Positions 14,064-17,173 of a stretch of DNA of 17,173 nucleotides are shown in pieces. Position 1 is the stretch's first letter. Each line of letters opens with the position of its first letter. Location of the stretch: assembly GCA_021799715.1 (NCBI GenBank), contig JAJYZY010000046.1, positions 1-17,173 of the forward strand, read 5' to 3'. The notes under the pieces are model-generated. The model was not told the origin of the DNA. It worked only from the letters and a program-made list of their open reading frames with translations, and made no database searches. Both the position numbers and the translations under genes were made by a program. This stretch comes from Planctomycetota bacterium (GTDB taxonomy: Bacteria > Planctomycetota > Phycisphaerae > WQYP01).

Positions 14064-15140
14064 TCACGTGTATTGGTCCGGATATTGCTTTTGAATCCGG
14101 GCGACGAGTTCCTTGATCTGCTCGGTCTTGTTGGCCGGGCAAATCAGTGTGGCGTGGGGTGTGTGAATAATGACCATATCTCTTAGTCCGATCGTTGCCA
14201 CCAGATGCTTGTTTTCCGAAACGGCCAGGACATCGGAAGATTCCAGCGATGCCAGTTCGCAGCCAATGGATCGATTTCCCGATGCGTCCGGCGGCATCGT
14301 CGCGGCCACCGAGTTCCAATTTCCCACATCCAGCCAATTCACCGGCATGGGCACCATGGCCACATGCGGTGCTTTTTCCATCACCGCGTAATCAATGCTG
14401 ATTTTTGGCAGCGTGGGATAAATGTCACCCAATACACGGGTAAAGTCAGGTGTGCCCCATGCCGCGGCAATGGTTGTCACCCCAAGATAAGACTCCGGCA
14501 GTTGCAATTGCAATTGCTTCAGGATGGTCCGGGTTTTCCAGACAAACATGCCGCTGTTCCAGAAAAAATTGCCGGATTGCACATATTCCCTGGCCACCGC
14601 TTCCGCGGGTTTTTCCTTAAACGCGGTAACTTGAAATGCCGATACGTCCGGCCCCAGCGCTGCGCCTTGCTGCACATATCCATATCCCGTTGCGGGAAAT
14701 GTCGGCTTAATACCGAACGTAACCAGATGTTCCGGATATTTTTCAACCGTTTCAAAGCCGGCACGCAGGCAATTCTGGAAAACGTCCAATGGTTCAATGA
14801 TGTGATCCGCTGTGAGAACGGCCATCGATGAATCGGGATCAACGCGGGCCAGTACCGCCGCTGATAGTGCCACCGCGTTGGCGGTGTCACGACCCATGGG
14901 TTCACCAATAAGTTGTTTGGCCGGCAACATCGCCAGATCAGAGAGGACCTGATCCGCATAACCGGCCGAGGTGCACACATAAACGCCGGCAGGTTCAATA
15001 AGTCCGCGCAGGCGGCTTACAGCGATGGATAAAAGCGATTGACCCCCGATAAAGCGCAGCAATTGTTTGGGACGCAACCGTGTTGACATGGGCCAAAGCC
15101 GCGTTCCCGACCCACCCGCCATAATCACCGCAAAACGCAT
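14064..15140 (-). CDS. manC: Mannose-1-phosphate guanylyltransferase
   Basis: Makes GDP-mannose from mannose 1-phosphate and GTP, for surface polysaccharides or polyprenyl-mannose. The 358-aa protein is the single-domain type, without the C-terminal mannose-6-phosphate isomerase part of bifunctional ManC. It shows the nucleotidyltransferase start VIMAGGSGTRLWPMSTRLRPKQ (5-26), with Lys25 in PKQ, then ADHII (111-115), TGYGY (151-155), FKEKPAE (174-180), WNSGMF (194-199), IDYAVMEKA and WLDVGNWNSV. ATG 15140 has AGGAAGGA eight bases upstream, the clearest ribosome site in the window. The same genome segment carries a DPM1-like glycosyltransferase that might use its product, but that link is speculative. 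Confidence 0.93.
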   Translation of the reverse strand: MRFAVIMAGGSGTRLWPMSTRLRPKQLLRFIGGQSLLSIAVSRLRGLIEPAGVYVCTSAGYADQVLSDLAMLPAKQLIGEPMGRDTANAVALSAAVLARVDPDSSMAVLTADHIIEPLDVFQNCLRAGFETVEKYPEHLVTFGIKPTFPATGYGYVQQGAALGPDVSAFQVTAFKEKPAEAVAREYVQSGNFFWNSGMFVWKTRTILKQLQLQLPESYLGVTTIAAAWGTPDFTRVLGDIYPTLPKISIDYAVMEKAPHVAMVPMPVNWLDVGNWNSVAATMPPDASGNRSIGCELASLESSDVLAVSENKHLVATIGLRDMVIIHTPHATLICPANKTEQIKELVARIQKQYPDQYT

Positions 15141-15245
15141 TTAAAAATCCTTCCTGTCAATTTGCCCGAGCCATGAGCCGCCCGTCGATACACTTTTTTC
15201 GCGAATCGGGCCGCGCATCATCCGCAGCTTTTCGCCGCCACAGGT

Positions 15246-15251
15246 TATAAT
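15246..15251 (+). promoter_or_regulatory. Candidate -10 box for the YdjY-like gene
   Basis: Perfect TATAAT about 53 bases before the ATG at 15305. No good -35 is seen at 16-18 bp. The region 15141-15304 separates manC and this gene, which diverge. Confidence 0.35.
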
Positions 15252-15304
15252 CGATTTTGATCGGGGCATAAATCCTGATCCGGACGGATAAACGGGAATT
15301 TCCC

Positions 15305-16912
15305 ATGGGCAGTTATTTTAGATTTGTTATCGCTGCTGTATTCATTGCCGCGTTTGGCGGCGTGGCGGCATTGCTTTCCGCGAAACCTCCGGGGGGCGCG
15401 GTTAATAATACTGTGCTGCTGGCGGCACCGAAAATCAACAAACAAAAGCATGAATTTACAATACCCGCGGCATTCTGGAATGAACATCTGACGGATTGGC
15501 TGGATGTGGCGATATGTGGCCGGCCCAGCAATTTTCTTCATGAAACGGTACTAAGCGTTCAGACCACCCGCCACATTCTCAAACGTGCCTTCCGCGCTAT
15601 TGGTTACCATTCCGCGACGCGGTGGTCGCCGGATCTTGCGGATTTTGGTTTCATCCGCGGGCAGCCGGTGCTGATTCTGGTGCGGTTCAAATGGCACGGC
15701 AAGAGCCAGACATTTCTATTGGATGAATTAATCGAATTTCGCGCCTGGCATGTTTCCGTCGGCCCTTTCGGCTGGTTATATCTCGGAACACATGATCCAT
15801 ATCATGTCGCCGCGGCGGCGGGGCCGGTGCCAAAGGCAGGGCAGCGCGTTGATCCGGCGGATATCCTGGCTGATGATCCGCAGGCAGCCATGCAATTTCG
15901 CGGCATCCAGCACGCTTCGCAATCACTGTTGGATTTTCCGCTCTGTTTTGATAATTGGATATACCCCAATATTCGTTATCATCGCAATTCTGCGGTGCTG
16001 TCAATGAACGTATTCAACAGCAATGGAAAAGTTCCAGCCACATTAACGGTTCGCCGCGTTTCCGAGGTGCAATATCTGCAAGCGGTTGAAAAATATTGGC
16101 ACAATCCAGGCTTTGCCGCTTACGCGGCCGGACAATTGCCGGTGGCCCGCAGTATTGATTCCGCGCGGCGACGGTTGTGGCAACTGGTAAATGTGAAGCA
16201 TCTGGGGTGGACCAATTGGCGTACGGAACGCTGTGTGGCGCAACTGCAAGCCGACTATGCCGGGCTTCAAGCGGCATGGGTCGCCTGGGATGTGGCCCAC
16301 GCGCGGTTTCGCGCTGCGGATAATTTAACCGCCGCACAGGTGCGGGGGCAGGCAAAATTATTTTTGTCGCACCTGCGGCAAACCGCGGCTAGCGACCACC
16401 ATCTGTGGTTGGCCACCAAGGCCTTTGACCAACTGCATAAACTGGATCAGAAACGCACGGCCTCCGATGCGGTGAAGATTCAACAATTGCGAGCGGAAGA
16501 ACTCGCGGAGCGTTCGCGGGCGCTGCTGGATTCCAATGCACAAGACCTGCAATTCTGGCAGCGAAAGCTGCGCCGCCTGAAACCCGATGATCCGCGCAAA
16601 ATCTGGGTTCGCGATGTCCATATGCAATATCAACTCGCGGAGGCACAGCAGGCCATGGGAACGTCCGGTTTAGCGTATGCCGCCGCAATGAAGGCCGGCA
16701 ATTCAGAAAAGCCCCAACATCAGTATCTTGCCGCAATACTGCGAGTGGCATTGGCCAGGCAAAATGTGCAACTCGTCAATGTTGAATTCCATATAACCAA
16801 TGATGAGGGTTTCGCCAGCGCCAAACATATTGCGGCGTTGAAATTACGGGAGCACGAAATTCAAAAACAGATTCAGCGGATCAAGTCGCAAATAAAAAGC
16901 ATAAACAATTAA
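15305..16912 (+). CDS. Secreted or membrane-anchored YdjY-like protein with long helical C-terminus
   Basis: 535 aa. Residues 5-25 are hydrophobic after a short N-terminus with one Arg, fitting a signal peptide or anchor. Residues about 45-170 resemble the YdjY domain seen in many planctomycete exported proteins: a strand region with EFTIPAAF, then AICGRPSNFLHETVLSVQTTRHILKRAFRAIG and further strands (QPVLILVRFKWHGK, GWLYLGTH). The function of that domain is not known to me. The C-terminal half (about 250-535) is rich in Ala, Gln, Leu and Arg, looks alpha-helical with probable coiled-coil segments (QIQRIKSQIKSINN at the end), and I cannot assign it. The ATG follows the palindrome GGGAATTTCCC (15294-15304), and no standard ribosome site is obvious. 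It is divergent from manC. The domain match is from memory of the family, so moderate. Confidence 0.75.
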   Translation: MGSYFRFVIAAVFIAAFGGVAALLSAKPPGGAVNNTVLLAAPKINKQKHEFTIPAAFWNEHLTDWLDVAICGRPSNFLHETVLSVQTTRHILKRAFRAIGYHSATRWSPDLADFGFIRGQPVLILVRFKWHGKSQTFLLDELIEFRAWHVSVGPFGWLYLGTHDPYHVAAAAGPVPKAGQRVDPADILADDPQAAMQFRGIQHASQSLLDFPLCFDNWIYPNIRYHRNSAVLSMNVFNSNGKVPATLTVRRVSEVQYLQAVEKYWHNPGFAAYAAGQLPVARSIDSARRRLWQLVNVKHLGWTNWRTERCVAQLQADYAGLQAAWVAWDVAHARFRAADNLTAAQVRGQAKLFLSHLRQTAASDHHLWLATKAFDQLHKLDQKRTASDAVKIQQLRAEELAERSRALLDSNAQDLQFWQRKLRRLKPDDPRKIWVRDVHMQYQLAEAQQAMGTSGLAYAAAMKAGNSEKPQHQYLAAILRVALARQNVQLVNVEFHITNDEGFASAKHIAALKLREHEIQKQIQRIKSQIKSINN

Positions 16913-17173
16913 TCTGCGGGGCACCGCCTCCGGCAAAATAAATTCAATTGCCTGGAAATTGTTTTTCAGATGGCGTGGTGGTGGGACAACAGTTCAATGC
17001 ACGGCCATGAATTCGGTGCCGATGTTGCCGGCAATGATTCTCTTGCCGGGAGCCGGCATTTGGAACTTGCGCAAAAACAGTTTCGCCAGCGGTGGCAAAT
17101 GAAACCACGGAGTGACCGTGTTAAAAGTCAAGTCAAAACGGGCAATTTTTCGGGTTGAGTTTTTTGTAAAAAC
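16913..17173. other. Non-coding tail with competing hairpins
   Basis: 261 bases to the window edge. After the weak terminator, three GCCGG-containing segments at 17026-17058 can form mutually exclusive stems. A 62-codon open frame at 16970-17158 (MAWWWDNSSMHGHEF...) has no recognisable family, no clear ribosome site, and runs through these hairpins, so I do not call it a gene. Confidence 0.4.
16945..16966 (+). terminator. Weak intrinsic terminator after the YdjY-like gene
   Basis: CAATT (16945-16949), 7-base loop, AATTG (16957-16961), then TTTTT (16962-16966). The stem is short and AT-rich, but the position, 33 bases after the stop, and the T-run fit. Confidence 0.35.

Noticed and set aside
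14205..14831. 208-codon open frame on the plus strand
   Set aside because: Antisense to manC, whose motifs are unmistakable; Cys/His/Arg-rich nonsense composition.
16970..17158. 62-codon open frame on the plus strand near the right edge
   Set aside because: No clear ribosome site or homology recognised, and it overlaps competing hairpins.
1..17173. CRISPR array, restriction or toxin-antitoxin system
   Set aside because: No regularly spaced repeats beyond the two IS-end copies and no cas, restriction-modification, toxin or antitoxin motifs were seen on either strand.

Overview
The window reads as a chromosomal segment of a Gram-negative bacterium with moderate GC content. LpxD (lipid A synthesis), a single-domain GDP-mannose pyrophosphorylase, a YdjY-like secreted protein and a small two-zinc-ribbon protein together suggest a Planctomycetota/PVC-type genome, perhaps Phycisphaerae-like. 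This placement is an inference from gene content; the window contains no rRNA or other phylogenetic marker.

Layout, left to right. Positions 1-97 look like the end of an insertion sequence, with two 19-bp direct repeats resembling IS21-family ends. Next is an animal-size transketolase (+). A minus-strand pair follows: PTS enzyme I (ptsI), then a DPM1-like glycosyltransferase with a membrane tail. PurF (+) diverges from ptsI; their candidate promoters share the same 11-bp -10 block. Downstream of purF is a 394-bp internally deleted IS3-family relic with both ends recognisable, then tRNA-Asp(GUC) on the minus strand. A small double zinc-ribbon gene (-) diverges from a PtsN-like EIIA gene (+), so two PTS phosphotransfer proteins lie in the window but HPr and any EIIB/EIIC do not.

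From 9434 to 15140 everything is on the minus strand. In transcription order: manC, ruvX, tRNA-Ala(CGC); then lpxD and a FabG-like reductase; then an 84-aa unknown protein, a proteasome-fold Ntn hydrolase and RNase PH. A secreted YdjY-like protein of 535 aa (+) diverges from manC, and the window ends in a short non-coding stretch with competing hairpins.

Most genes are housekeeping: central carbon, purine, lipid A, nucleotide-sugar, tRNA processing and replication/repair. The most interesting unit is the 84-aa protein/Ntn hydrolase/RNase PH cluster at 9434-11178. The 242-aa protein is not an ordinary HslV, but its N-terminus fits the proteasome Thr1-Asp17-Lys catalytic pattern. It overlaps the unknown small gene by 4 bp and lies 45 bp upstream of rph. 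This recalls the archaeal linkage of proteasome genes with RNase PH-family exosome genes.
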